The notes beneath the pieces were generated by a model that made no database searches, was not told the DNA's origin, and saw only the letters and a program-made list of their open reading frames with translations. Below are positions 9,301 through 17,049 of a DNA stretch of 64,000 bases, piece by piece. Origin of the DNA: Hyalangium ruber (lineage in GTDB: Bacteria; Myxococcota; Myxococcia; Myxococcales; Myxococcaceae). The DNA lies in NCBI RefSeq assembly GCF_034259325.1, contig NZ_JAXIVS010000011.1:186001-250000 (forward strand), read 5' to 3'. Position 1 is the first letter of the stretch; each line of letters starts with the position of its first letter. The position numbers were made by a program, and so were the translations under genes.

Positions 9301-10107
9301 GTCGAACACCAGCGGCTTGGGCACGCGGTGCGTGGGCCAGGCGTGGAACAGCTCCTTGGCCTCCGGGTGCAGCGCACGGGCGTACGTCCAGCGGTCCGCC
9401 AGCGAGAGCAGGGCGCGGACGGACTGCAGCTCCGCCGCGTCGTCTCCCTGGGTGACGAGGCTGGAGCCAAAGGCCTCCCGGCCCTCGGGCGTGGAGAGCA
9501 GCGCGGTGCGCAGGGCCGCCCAACGGGTGCGCAGGCCCTCGGCGCGCGACTGCTGCTCAGCGGGGAGGCTGCCGCCGAAGAGGCGCTCCAGGTCCATCAG
9601 CGTGAGGACGGACTCGGCCAGGCCGCGCTCCACGTCGCCATGCGCCATGTCCTCGGGGAAGCCGAGCTGCAGCAGCAGGCGCATCCGCGCGTCCAGAGAG
9701 GGGTACTCCGCGAGCGTGGGCCGGTCCGGCGCGCCCTTCTTGAAGACGCGACGGGTGATGAAGTCGCGCTTGAAGTCGAACAGGGGCAGCTCGCCCTTCA
9801 GGCGGCTGGCCAGCCCCTCCGTCTCCGTGTCGAGGTTGAAGAGGCGGGCCACGAAGCGGGACACGTGGCGGGAGACGCGGATGAGCAGCTCCGACTCCGC
9901 GGGGCCCGAGGGGCTGGTGCCACCGGACTTCCGGTAGGCCTCGAAGGCCTGGAAGAGCTCGGGCTCGTGTTCGGTGAGCCAGGCGTCGAAGCGCTCCGAG
10001 AGCCGGCGCAGCCCGCGGGGACGGTAGAGGTCCTCGAAGGTGAACCCAGGCAGGCCCAGGGTCAACGTGGGAGCGGAGTCGGTCGGAAGGGCGGTCAAGG
10101 GGCGCAT
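6328..10107 (-). CDS. Multidomain flavin/Fe-S oxidoreductase, fused NfnB/GltD-like and NfnA/PyrK-like
   Basis: A 1,259-residue soluble oxidoreductase. Residues 1-310 are a helical domain I do not recognise. A Cys-rich segment follows (DYCVICHEREKDSC, then MCPGTGHRICNDCMKAC about 387-403), like the 4Fe-4S N-terminus of GltD/NfnB. Next comes an FAD/NAD(P) disulfide-oxidoreductase domain (VLVVGLGPAGYTLAHYLL about 458, then VIGGGLTGIDTATELA). The C-terminal third is a ferredoxin-reductase module (FEPGQFYRLQNFE, VLVGGGLGNAVLFSIARS) ending in a Cys cluster (QCMMKEICAQC and a later Cys) like the 2Fe-2S site of PyrK/NfnA. The order suggests a single-chain NADH-dependent ferredoxin:NADP oxidoreductase or relative; the reaction is inferred. 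The start at MRPLTALP is chosen because upstream sequence is not protein-like. Confidence 0.85.
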   Translation of the reverse strand: MRPLTALPTDSAPTLTLGLPGFTFEDLYRPRGLRRLSERFDAWLTEHEPELFQAFEAYRKSGGTSPSGPAESELLIRVSRHVSRFVARLFNLDTETEGLASRLKGELPLFDFKRDFITRRVFKKGAPDRPTLAEYPSLDARMRLLLQLGFPEDMAHGDVERGLAESVLTLMDLERLFGGSLPAEQQSRAEGLRTRWAALRTALLSTPEGREAFGSSLVTQGDDAAELQSVRALLSLADRWTYARALHPEAKELFHAWPTHRVPKPLVFDQLVQLHRPDPNLPEVAEGPEHHLRHRDGFKLTDRRGTPRDVMNEVDYCVICHEREKDSCSKGFKAKDPVAEGHSFKKNPLGIPLTGCPLDERISEAHALKREGNSIAALAMVVLDNPMCPGTGHRICNDCMKACIFQKQEPVNIPLAETATLTDVLNLPWGFEIYGLLTRWNPINVRRPYALPYRGRNVLVVGLGPAGYTLAHYLLNEGFGVTGVDGLKIEPFDDALVGRNGKSLQPIHNWNALTRELDERVLEGFGGVSEYGITVRWDKNFLTLIHLTLARRENLRIYGGVRFGGTLTVDDAWGLGFDHIAIAAGAGRPTIIGMKNNLIRGIRKASDFLMALQLTGAFKRDSLANLQVQLPAIVIGGGLTGIDTATELAAYYPVQVERTIDRHEKLAADIGEEAILARLDAEERATYQTFLEHGRAVRAERERARAEGRHPNFIKLVRDWGGVSLVYRRSLTESPAYRLNHEEVVKALEEGIRFIERMSPTEALPDASGAVRGIRFERMVTKEGKLKGSGEFFELPARTVCVAAGTSPNVTYEKEYPGTFQLDENREYFQGFELVEAGESFDLAPVPASEDLNSKTGFFTSYRKDGRFISFYGDNHPTYAGNVVKAMASAKDGHPEVSHLFARELAATDFSDELAQRKREEKLTDHFAKLDEAFTATVVAVNRLTPTIVEVVVRAPFAASHFEPGQFYRLQNFERQAPLVEGTRLTMEGLALTGAWVDKEKGLMGTIVLEMGSSSRLCAALRPGEPVVLMGPTGTPTEIGHNETVVLVGGGLGNAVLFSIARSLKAAGCRVVYFAGYRQKVDSFKQDEIEAGTDQIIWSVDGGELIEPRRPQDSAFRGNVVQAMIAYAENKLGPQPLIAFSEVDRIIAIGSDRMMRAVQQARHGVLQPFLKPGHEAIGSINSPMQCMMKEICAQCLQKHVDPLTGKETWVFSCFNQDQKLDQVDFVNLNQRLRGNTVLEKVSDVFLARLLQKVPQLKRV

Positions 10108-10312
10108 GTCACTGGTGGTGTAAGGAGGAACCCTGGGAAACGGCTCCTGAAACGCGCCTATTTCGCGGGCCACTGCCTGGAATGCAAGCGTGCAGGAGGG
10201 CCTACCCCCTGCCGAGGCGATGGGAGCGATAGGGCCCGCTTTTCCGTCGCCAGGGGTCCTCCAGGCGGGGAGGGTGCTACAAAGGCGCGCCCTGCCTACG
10301 GAAATACCCGAA

Positions 10313-11743
10313 GTGAACGTGCCTTCCGAGAAAGCCCCCGCCCCCTCTCCCCCTGTGGAGGTGGCCCTGGCTCCCCCTCCCGTCGAGGGCTGGTGGCTCT
10401 CCGCCTGCTGCCTGGTGGCGGCCACGGTGATGGGGCTGACGCTGCAGCTCACCAACGGCACCCTGCGGTCGGATGCCCTCGTCGGCCTCTCCGTGACCCT
10501 GGTGCTGAGCGCGGGGGCCGTGTGGGGGTGGCGCCTGGGCCGCGGGACGCCCCGGGTGGAGGCCGTGCTGGCGGCGCTGCTGGGAGGGGCCCTGTTGCTC
10601 CAGCTCCGGGTGATGGCCTTGGAGCACCCGGGCATGTACCTGAACCTGAACGGCCCCTGGCCCTATGCGCCCTTCTACTGGGGGCTGGCCGCGGAGGCGC
10701 TGGTGGTGGGAGCCATGCTCGCCGGCTCCGAGCGGCTTCGGCGCGTGCTGGTGCTCGTGCTTCTGGGGCTGCACCTCTTCCTGGGCGCCTGGATGCTGCG
10801 CATCTCGCCCTCGCCCTACATCGACGTGTTCATCTTCGAGAGCCAGGCGGTGGAGGCGCTGCTGAAGGGTACCAACCCGTACGCCATCACCTTCCCCAAC
10901 ATCTATGGGCATGGCCTCTTCTATGGAGAGGGGCTGACTCGGGATGGACGGCTGTTGTTCGGCTTCCCGTACCCGCCGCTGAGCCTCTACTTCTCCGTGC
11001 TGGGCAAGGTGCTGGGAGGAGATCCCCGTTGGGCCCAGCTCGTGGCCCTGACGCTGGCCGCGGGCCTCATGGCCTTCGCGCGCGGAGGGCGTCTGGGAGT
11101 GGGAGCGGCGGCGCTGCTCTTGATGACACCGCGTGGGCTCTTCGTCCTCGAGCAGGCGTGGACCGAGCCCTTTCTAATCCTTCTGCTGGCCGCCAGCGTC
11201 TTCTGTGCGTGCCGCTTTCCGCGCGCGCTGCCCTATGTCTTCGGCCTGTTGCTGGCCGTGAAGCAGTACACCGTCTTCATGGTGCCGCTGGTGCTGCTGC
11301 TCACCCCTCTGCGAGGGCGGGCGCTCTGGGGGCTGCTCTGGCGCGCGGGAGCCACCGGGCTCGGGGTGAGCCTGCCGCTCGTCCTCGCCAACCCTTCCGC
11401 GTTCATCCACAGCGTGGTGACGCTGCAACTCCATCAGCCCTTCCGGATGGACTCGCTGAGCTACCTGTCGTGGTGGGTGTCCCAAGGCCACCCGCAGCCG
11501 CCGGTGTGGATCGCCTTCGCGGGCGTTGCCGTGGCCCTCGCGCTGGCGCTCTGGCGGGCGCCACGCACTCCCGCGGGGTTCGCCGCCGCGCTGGCCTTCG
11601 TCTACTGCGTCTTCTTCGCGCTCAACAAACAGGCCTTCAGTAATTACTACTACTTCGTGGTGGGCGCCCTGTGTGTGGCGCTGGCTGCGGCGTCGCCTTC
11701 GCCTGCTGGTCCCGAAGGGCGCTCCGCTCCTTCGAGTCCTTGA
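10313..11743 (+). CDS. Polytopic membrane protein, glycosyltransferase-39/87-like
   Basis: About 476 residues with roughly eleven or twelve hydrophobic helices. A periplasmic loop after the third or fourth helix contains SPSPYIDVFIFESQAVEAL and NPYAITFPNIYG, typical of polyprenyl-phosphate-dependent mannosyl/arabinosyl transferases (GT39/GT87-like). These use lipid-linked sugars on the outer face of the inner membrane. The start is uncertain: GTG 10313 leaves a short Pro-rich N-terminus before the first helix, and GTG 10319 is possible. It neighbours glycosyltransferase genes, consistent with surface polysaccharide work. Its last 107 bases overlap the convergent gene's coding sequence. Confidence 0.75.
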   Translation: MNVPSEKAPAPSPPVEVALAPPPVEGWWLSACCLVAATVMGLTLQLTNGTLRSDALVGLSVTLVLSAGAVWGWRLGRGTPRVEAVLAALLGGALLLQLRVMALEHPGMYLNLNGPWPYAPFYWGLAAEALVVGAMLAGSERLRRVLVLVLLGLHLFLGAWMLRISPSPYIDVFIFESQAVEALLKGTNPYAITFPNIYGHGLFYGEGLTRDGRLLFGFPYPPLSLYFSVLGKVLGGDPRWAQLVALTLAAGLMAFARGGRLGVGAAALLLMTPRGLFVLEQAWTEPFLILLLAASVFCACRFPRALPYVFGLLLAVKQYTVFMVPLVLLLTPLRGRALWGLLWRAGATGLGVSLPLVLANPSAFIHSVVTLQLHQPFRMDSLSYLSWWVSQGHPQPPVWIAFAGVAVALALALWRAPRTPAGFAAALAFVYCVFFALNKQAFSNYYYFVVGALCVALAAASPSPAGPEGRSAPSSP

Positions 11744-13196
11744 GCACGAAGCTCACGTCGGGCGTCGTCTCCGCCTCGACGTAGATCTGGTACGAGAAGA
11801 GCGTCTTGCTCAGTCGGATGAGTGCGAGGTTGGCGCCGACGGCCGCCTTGCCCAGCACCCCGTTGCCCAGCACCTTGGGGAAGGGCGCGGGCACCCCGCG
11901 CACGTCCTTGATGCGGAAGCCGTTGTCGCGCAGCAGGTGACGCAGGCTCCGGAAGGTGAAGAGGCGGGTGTGCGTCCGGTCCAGGATGCCCGCCTTGCCG
12001 TAGTTGAACTGCCCGGCCAGCAGCATCAGGCGCTGGACGATGAAGGCCACGTTGGGCGTCGTCAGCACCAGCTTCCGAGGGGTGTAGTCGAACTGCTGGC
12101 GCAGCTCGGCCAGGAAGCGCTCCGGGTCCTTGATGTGCTCGATGACGTCCAGCAGCAGCAGGTGGTCGTAGTCATGCACGTCGAAGCGCAGCGGCTCGTC
12201 CAGGTTCTGCAGGTGTACCTGGATGCGCGGGTCCGGCTCGGTGGGAGGGTGCTGGTCCACCACCGCCGTGGTGCAGCCCTTGTTCACCAGCTCGCGCGCC
12301 AGGCCGCCAGGACCAGAGCCGATGTCCAACACCTTCGCCCCGGAGGGCACCGCGTCCAGCGCCCAGGAGTGGCTGCTCGCGTAGCCGAGCTTGAGATCGT
12401 AGTGGTGGTTGGCCTGGCTGATGGGGTCGAAGCGGCGCTGGTAGAGCAGGCCCGCGCGGTGGAACACGTTGCGCAGCGTGGCCAGCATCACGTCCCGGGC
12501 GTACTTCATCCCGTTCACCCGGGAGATCTCGTCCCCGTAGTAGGTGGGGATGGGCAGCTCCAGCAGGCGCGCGTTCGCGTTGAGCAGCTGGAGGATGATC
12601 TCCGTGTCGAAGTGGAAGTCGTTGGAGTTGAGCGGGAAGGGGATGCGCTCGAGCGCCTTCACCGAGTAGACGCGGTAGCCGCTGTGGAACTCGGACAGGC
12701 GCGTGCCCAGCAGCGCGTTCTGCACGGTGGTGAGGATCTTGTTCCCCACGTACTTGTAGAGCGGCATGCCGCCCTTGAGCGCGCCGAAGCGGTCCATCAT
12801 CCGGCTGCCGAAGACGGCCTCGGCGCGGCCCTCGCGCAGCGGCTCCACCAGCCGGGGCAGCTCCTCGGGGGCGTACTGCCCGTCGCCATGCACCATGGCG
12901 ACGAAGTCGAACCCCTCGGCGATGGCGTAGGAGTAGCCGACCTTCTGGTTGCCGCCGTAGCCCTGGTTGTGCTCGTTGCGCAGCACCGTCATCCGGATGT
13001 CCGGGTGGTGCTCCTGGTACTCGCGGCCGATGGCGAAGGTGCGGTCCTCGGAGGCGTCGTCGACCACGAGCACCTCGCACTCGTACGTCTCGAAGACCGA
13101 GGCGGGGATGCGCTCCAGCACCCAGCGCAGGGTGGACTCGGCGTAGTAGGCGATGACGAAGATGAGCAGCCGCGGCTGCTTCGATGGCCTGGTCAT
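11637..13196 (-). CDS. Fusion of GT2 glycosyltransferase and class I methyltransferase
   Basis: A 519-residue bifunctional protein. Residues 8-240 are a dolichol-phosphate-mannose-synthase-like GT2 domain (VLVVDDASEDRT, AMVHGDGQYAPEEL, FGSRMM). Residues about 275-440 are a SAM-dependent methyltransferase (VLDIGSGPGGLARELV, then LLLDVIEHIKDPERFL). It probably glycosylates a lipid carrier or polysaccharide and methylates a sugar or related intermediate. It is last in a minus-strand operon after the tandem GT4 and coiled-coil genes, 24 bases from the latter. The C-terminal 35 residues are low-complexity and lie in the 107-base overlap with the convergent gene. Confidence 0.88.
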   Translation of the reverse strand: MTRPSKQPRLLIFVIAYYAESTLRWVLERIPASVFETYECEVLVVDDASEDRTFAIGREYQEHHPDIRMTVLRNEHNQGYGGNQKVGYSYAIAEGFDFVAMVHGDGQYAPEELPRLVEPLREGRAEAVFGSRMMDRFGALKGGMPLYKYVGNKILTTVQNALLGTRLSEFHSGYRVYSVKALERIPFPLNSNDFHFDTEIILQLLNANARLLELPIPTYYGDEISRVNGMKYARDVMLATLRNVFHRAGLLYQRRFDPISQANHHYDLKLGYASSHSWALDAVPSGAKVLDIGSGPGGLARELVNKGCTTAVVDQHPPTEPDPRIQVHLQNLDEPLRFDVHDYDHLLLLDVIEHIKDPERFLAELRQQFDYTPRKLVLTTPNVAFIVQRLMLLAGQFNYGKAGILDRTHTRLFTFRSLRHLLRDNGFRIKDVRGVPAPFPKVLGNGVLGKAAVGANLALIRLSKTLFSYQIYVEAETTPDVSFVLKDSKERSALRDQQAKATPQPAPHTGRPPRSSSNY

Positions 13197-13220
13197 AGGG
13201 AGCCCGGGGGCGCGCGCATG

Positions 13221-13679
13221 CTACTTCGACTTCGGACGACGGGGACGAGAGGGGACGACAGGCTGCTCGGGAGGCGGGGAGGCGGAGCCCTGCGCGGACT
13301 TGAGCTGCTCCACCTCCCGGCGCAAGCGGAGCACCTCGGCGGAGAGCTCCGCGTAAGACTGGCGCACGTGCCCGTTGAAGACGCGCTGGCGGCCGAGCGT
13401 CTCGTTGATGAGCACCTGGGCCGTCTTGCGGAAGGCCCACTTAGCCACCAGGACGAGCTGGCCCACGCCACCCCGGTGCGTGTGCAGGGGCAGCGGCCGG
13501 GTCGGGTCCGCGTGCTCCTCCATCGCCTGGAGGTGGAAGGAGAGCGGATCCACCCGGGGCTCGACGCCCTCTTCGGGCACGTCCGCGGGCTCGGAGGTGG
13601 GGAGGCCGCGAACGCGCAGGCGCTCCTCGATGCGGGCGATCAGCTCACGCGCGGGGATGTCCCGTCCCAACAGCTTCAT
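13221..13679 (-). CDS. Small coiled-coil protein in glycosyltransferase operon
   Basis: A 152-residue protein with no signal peptide. The N-terminal helix (IPARELIARIEERLRVRG) is followed by a His-containing segment (LPLHTHRGGVGQLVLVAKWA) and then a heptad-like region (about 105-130, LSAEVLRLRREVEQLKSA). The tail is Pro/Arg/Lys-rich. The start ATG overlaps the tandem GT4 stop (ATGA), so the two are translationally coupled. Its role in polysaccharide synthesis is suggested by position only. Confidence 0.8.
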   Translation of the reverse strand: MKLLGRDIPARELIARIEERLRVRGLPTSEPADVPEEGVEPRVDPLSFHLQAMEEHADPTRPLPLHTHRGGVGQLVLVAKWAFRKTAQVLINETLGRQRVFNGHVRQSYAELSAEVLRLRREVEQLKSAQGSASPPPEQPVVPSRPRRPKSK

Positions 13680-15907
13680 CGGCGCTTCTCCTCGAGGATG
13701 CGATCCATTTCTTCCTGGTAGGCGGCGACCACCTTGGGCCACGCGTGCTTCTTCGCGTAGGCCAGCCCCTTCTTGCCCATGGGGCCGCGCTGCTCGCCCA
13801 CCTCGCGCAGGCCGGAGATGAACGAGTCCAGGTTCTCGTAGGTCCGACCCGCGCCGCTGCGCTCCACCTGCCCGCGCAGCACCTCCGAGTGGCCGTTGAC
13901 GAGCACCGGCGTGGACTGCGCGAAGGCCTCCAGCGTGAGCAGCGACAGGCTCTCGAAGCGCGAGGGCACCACCACCGCCAGCGCTCCGGCCAGCGCGTCC
14001 TGCTTGTCCTGCTCGTCGATGCGGCCCACGTAGCGTACGCCCTCGCCGGCAAGCTCCATGTGGGCCTCGCCCGCGAGGACGAGATCCGGCGCGTCCGCGT
14101 AGCCCGCCTTCAGCGCTCGGTGGTGCGAGAGCAGCTCGGGGATGCCCTTTCCCGCCTCCAGCCGCCCCACATAGAGGAGGTAGGGGCGATGCACGCCGTG
14201 CTTCTCGCGGAAGCGCTCCGGCTTCGCGGCGGGCCGGTCCACGCCCACTCCCACCACCCGGGCTCTGGCGTGGTTCGGGTAGAAGCGCTCGATGAGGGAG
14301 ATCTCCTCCGGCGTGTTGCACATGAGCACCCGGGGGCGCTCGAAGACGTCCGCGTAGACGCCGAAGCGGATGGGCGGCTCGTCGTGCGCGGTGGGGACGA
14401 TCATCGCCCGGTCCGCCACCATGGGCAGCCCCCACACCGTGGGCGCATAGAGATAGGTGAAGAAGATGAAGCCGTCGTAGTCCGCGCGCGCCGTCTCCAG
14501 GTGCGAGAGCAGCCCCGGGGACAGCGGGCCCTGCTCGGCCACCCAGTGCTCCTCGCGCAGCCGCTCGTTGGGCTTGTCGAACACGGCGCGCGACAGTCCG
14601 TTGAAGGGGCGGATGTTGCGCGTGCGTGTCACCGGGAAGCGCAGCACCGGCAGTCCGTCCACCCGGTCCGGACCCGGCGGGAAGACGTTCTCCCAGCTCA
14701 GGTGGTTCTTGGCGCAGGTGGTGAGCACCGTGAGGGCGAAGTGGGGCGAGAGGTGCTCGGCGATCTGTTGGGCGTGGCGCTCGGCGCCTCCCGTCACCTC
14801 TCCGTAGCGCTGCACCACGATGGCCACGCGGGGGCGCTTGGGCTTGCGCGCGGGGCGGCGGGGCGGGGCGGTTTCGCCCAGGGCCTTCTCCAGGGCGCGC
14901 TGGCTGTTCTCCGCGGAGAAGTGCTCGAGGCGGCGGGCCTGGCCGGCGAGCAGCCGCTGGCGCAACTCGGTGTTCTCGCTCACCTCCGCCGCCAGCTCGG
15001 CGAGGAAGGCGAAGTGCTTCTGATCGAAGGCGATGCCCGCGCCCCCGAGCGTCTCCGGCACGGCGGCGGCGCCGAAGGCGAGCACCGGCACCTCGGCCGC
15101 CATGGCCTCGATGAGCGGCACTCCGAAGCCCTCGTGCTCGCTCATGGAGACGAAGACGTGGGCGGAGCGGTAGGCAGCCACCAGCTCCGCGTGGTTCAGC
15201 CGCCCCAGGAAGTGGACTCCGGGCAGCTCGCGCGCGGTGCGCCGCAGGGACTTGAAGTAGCGGCTTCCGGGCTCGTAGCCGCCGACCAGCAGCAGGCGCG
15301 CGTCTGGGCGGATGCGCACCAGCTCCGCGTGCAGCGCGAGCAGATCCTCGAAGCGCTTGTGCGCGGCCACCCGGCTCACGCTCAGCACCACGGGGCCGGG
15401 GCCCTCCAGGCGCTGGAGCAGGGCCGGGTCCGCGTAGCCCTTCGAGAAGCGCTCCGGCTCGATGAAGAGGGGAACGGTGTGGACGTTGCGGTAGCCGGCG
15501 GCGCGCAGCTCCGCGGCGTTGAAGTCCGAGACGCCGATGGCCAGCTCCACGAAGGGCGCCATGGCGGCGAGCTGGGCCCGCCCGGAGACGAGCGCCTCAG
15601 CCAGTGGCGTGCCCATGTAGAAGCGCGCCGGGCTGATGTTGTGGAAGACGAGGCCCCGGCGGCAGGGCAGGTGCATCAGCCGGCCGCTCAGCGGCGAGGC
15701 GATGCCGTGGTGGTAGAGCACCCAGTCGTCGGGGGCCGGGCGCAGGGCGGAGACGGGGTGCGCCAGCGACTCGAGGCCCGCGCCCACCTCGCCCGCGTAG
15801 AGCTCGCCGGCATGACCCATCCGGCGCAGCAGGAGCTGGAGGTGCAACGCGGCCTGTCCGGTGGCGTCGCCCGGGACGAAGCTGGGAATCAACTGGTGGA
15901 CCGCCAT
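13676..15907 (-). CDS. Tandem GT4 glycosyltransferase (two GT-B domains)
   Basis: A 743-residue cytoplasmic protein with two GT4-family GT-B units. In the first (about 1-365) the donor-binding half shows VLSVSRVAAHKRFEDLL and SMSEHEGFGVPLIEAMA, with the paired Glu residues of the E-x7-E motif. The second (about 380-743) begins RPRVAIVVQRYGEVTGGAERHA and has LLYVGRLEAGKGIPELL and PSRFESLSLLTLEAFAQ. It should transfer two sugars in sequence to a polysaccharide or LPS acceptor. It heads a minus-strand operon and diverges from another GT4 gene, with only 30 bases between start codons. Confidence 0.9.
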   Translation of the reverse strand: MAVHQLIPSFVPGDATGQAALHLQLLLRRMGHAGELYAGEVGAGLESLAHPVSALRPAPDDWVLYHHGIASPLSGRLMHLPCRRGLVFHNISPARFYMGTPLAEALVSGRAQLAAMAPFVELAIGVSDFNAAELRAAGYRNVHTVPLFIEPERFSKGYADPALLQRLEGPGPVVLSVSRVAAHKRFEDLLALHAELVRIRPDARLLLVGGYEPGSRYFKSLRRTARELPGVHFLGRLNHAELVAAYRSAHVFVSMSEHEGFGVPLIEAMAAEVPVLAFGAAAVPETLGGAGIAFDQKHFAFLAELAAEVSENTELRQRLLAGQARRLEHFSAENSQRALEKALGETAPPRRPARKPKRPRVAIVVQRYGEVTGGAERHAQQIAEHLSPHFALTVLTTCAKNHLSWENVFPPGPDRVDGLPVLRFPVTRTRNIRPFNGLSRAVFDKPNERLREEHWVAEQGPLSPGLLSHLETARADYDGFIFFTYLYAPTVWGLPMVADRAMIVPTAHDEPPIRFGVYADVFERPRVLMCNTPEEISLIERFYPNHARARVVGVGVDRPAAKPERFREKHGVHRPYLLYVGRLEAGKGIPELLSHHRALKAGYADAPDLVLAGEAHMELAGEGVRYVGRIDEQDKQDALAGALAVVVPSRFESLSLLTLEAFAQSTPVLVNGHSEVLRGQVERSGAGRTYENLDSFISGLREVGEQRGPMGKKGLAYAKKHAWPKVVAAYQEEMDRILEEKRR

Positions 15908-15937
15908 GGGCTGCCTTGCCTATCACACGCCCGTGGT

Positions 15938-17044
15938 ATGAGGCGCACCGTGTCCATCGGCCCCATTGCTTTTGACGCGAGCCTCTGGGACGAGCCGACC
16001 ACGGGTATCGGCCTGTATACCCGCTGTCTGGCCTCGGCTCTGGAAGAACAGGGCGCCTCCCTGGAGCGCTTTGGAGCCCGGCTCTCGGGCGAGCACCCGA
16101 GGGGGCACATGGGCCGGACCGGCTACACGCTCGCGCGCCTGCCGAGGGACTTGCGGGGCTCTGAGGCGAGGCTCTTCCATGCGCTGGGCAACTTCAACCT
16201 GCCGCTCACGCGGGTGCCGGGCAAGGCGTACGTGCTCACCGTGCATGACCTGATTCCGCTGACGATGCGGGAGACGGTGTCCACGGCGTTCCGGTGGCAG
16301 TTCCGCCTGTGGCTGACGCGCAGCCTGATGATCGCCGACCGGGTGGTGTGCGTGAGCGCCCATACGCGGGACGAGCTGCTCGCGCGCTTCCCCGAGGTCG
16401 CCGACCGCACGGTGGTAGTCCACAACGGCGTGGACCACGTGGATGCCGAGCGCCTGGATGCCACGGGGGAGACCTTCGTGCGGACGCTGGCGCTGCCGAA
16501 GGACTTCGTGCTGTACGCGGGCTCGTTGGATGTGCGCAAGAACGTGGGGCTGGTGCTCGACGCAATGGAGCGACTCCGCGCGCGAGGGCGGAGTGTGCCG
16601 CTCGTGCTGTCGGGGCAGAGCTGGTTCGGTTCAGGGGCGGTGGAGACGCGGGTGGGACGGATGCGGGCCGAGGGCTTCGACATCCGCCCGCTGGGGTACC
16701 AGTCGGCGCCAGTCTTCTACGAGCTGATGCGGCGCGCGGCGCTGTTCGTCTTCCCGTCGCGAGGGGAGGGGTTCGGGCTGCCACCGCTGGAGGCCATGCG
16801 GCTGGGGACGGCGACGATTGTCTCGAACGTAGGCTCGCTGCCCGAGGTGTGTGGCGATGCGGCGCCCGCCGTGGGGCCGGATGACGCGGAAGGGCTGGCG
16901 ACGGCCATCGACCGGCTCCTGCGCGCTCCGGAGGAACGGCGGCAATGGGCGGAGAAGGGCCGGCGCCAGGCGGAGGCCTTCACCTGGAAGCGCGCGGCGG
17001 ACCAGACGCTCGCGGCGTACGAGGCCGCGCTTCGGGAGCGCTGA
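15938..17044 (+). CDS. GT4 family glycosyltransferase
   Basis: A 368-residue single GT-B glycosyltransferase. It has VLYAGSLDVRKNVGLVLDAM and the donor-site motif PSRGEGFGLPPLEAM, close to the WbaZ/mannosyltransferase B group used in O-antigen synthesis. The N-terminal acceptor half carries TGIGLYTRCLASAL. Start ATG 15938 is used; GTG 15950 is a possible alternative. Its upstream region is shared with the tandem GT4 gene, so each promoter probably lies inside the other's coding region. It ends 5 bases before a convergent gene. Confidence 0.9.
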   Translation: MRRTVSIGPIAFDASLWDEPTTGIGLYTRCLASALEEQGASLERFGARLSGEHPRGHMGRTGYTLARLPRDLRGSEARLFHALGNFNLPLTRVPGKAYVLTVHDLIPLTMRETVSTAFRWQFRLWLTRSLMIADRVVCVSAHTRDELLARFPEVADRTVVVHNGVDHVDAERLDATGETFVRTLALPKDFVLYAGSLDVRKNVGLVLDAMERLRARGRSVPLVLSGQSWFGSGAVETRVGRMRAEGFDIRPLGYQSAPVFYELMRRAALFVFPSRGEGFGLPPLEAMRLGTATIVSNVGSLPEVCGDAAPAVGPDDAEGLATAIDRLLRAPEERRQWAEKGRRQAEAFTWKRAADQTLAAYEAALRER

Positions 17045-17049
17045 AGAAT

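Noticed and set aside
10108-10312. AAGGAGG near 10123 as a ribosome-binding site for a small gene
   Set aside because: No usable start codon with a meaningful open frame follows within range.
6511-11643. A 1,710-codon open frame on the plus strand
   Set aside because: It is antisense to the oxidoreductase gene and in another frame of the membrane protein gene. Its product is His/Arg/Leu-rich low-complexity sequence typical of high-GC shadow frames.
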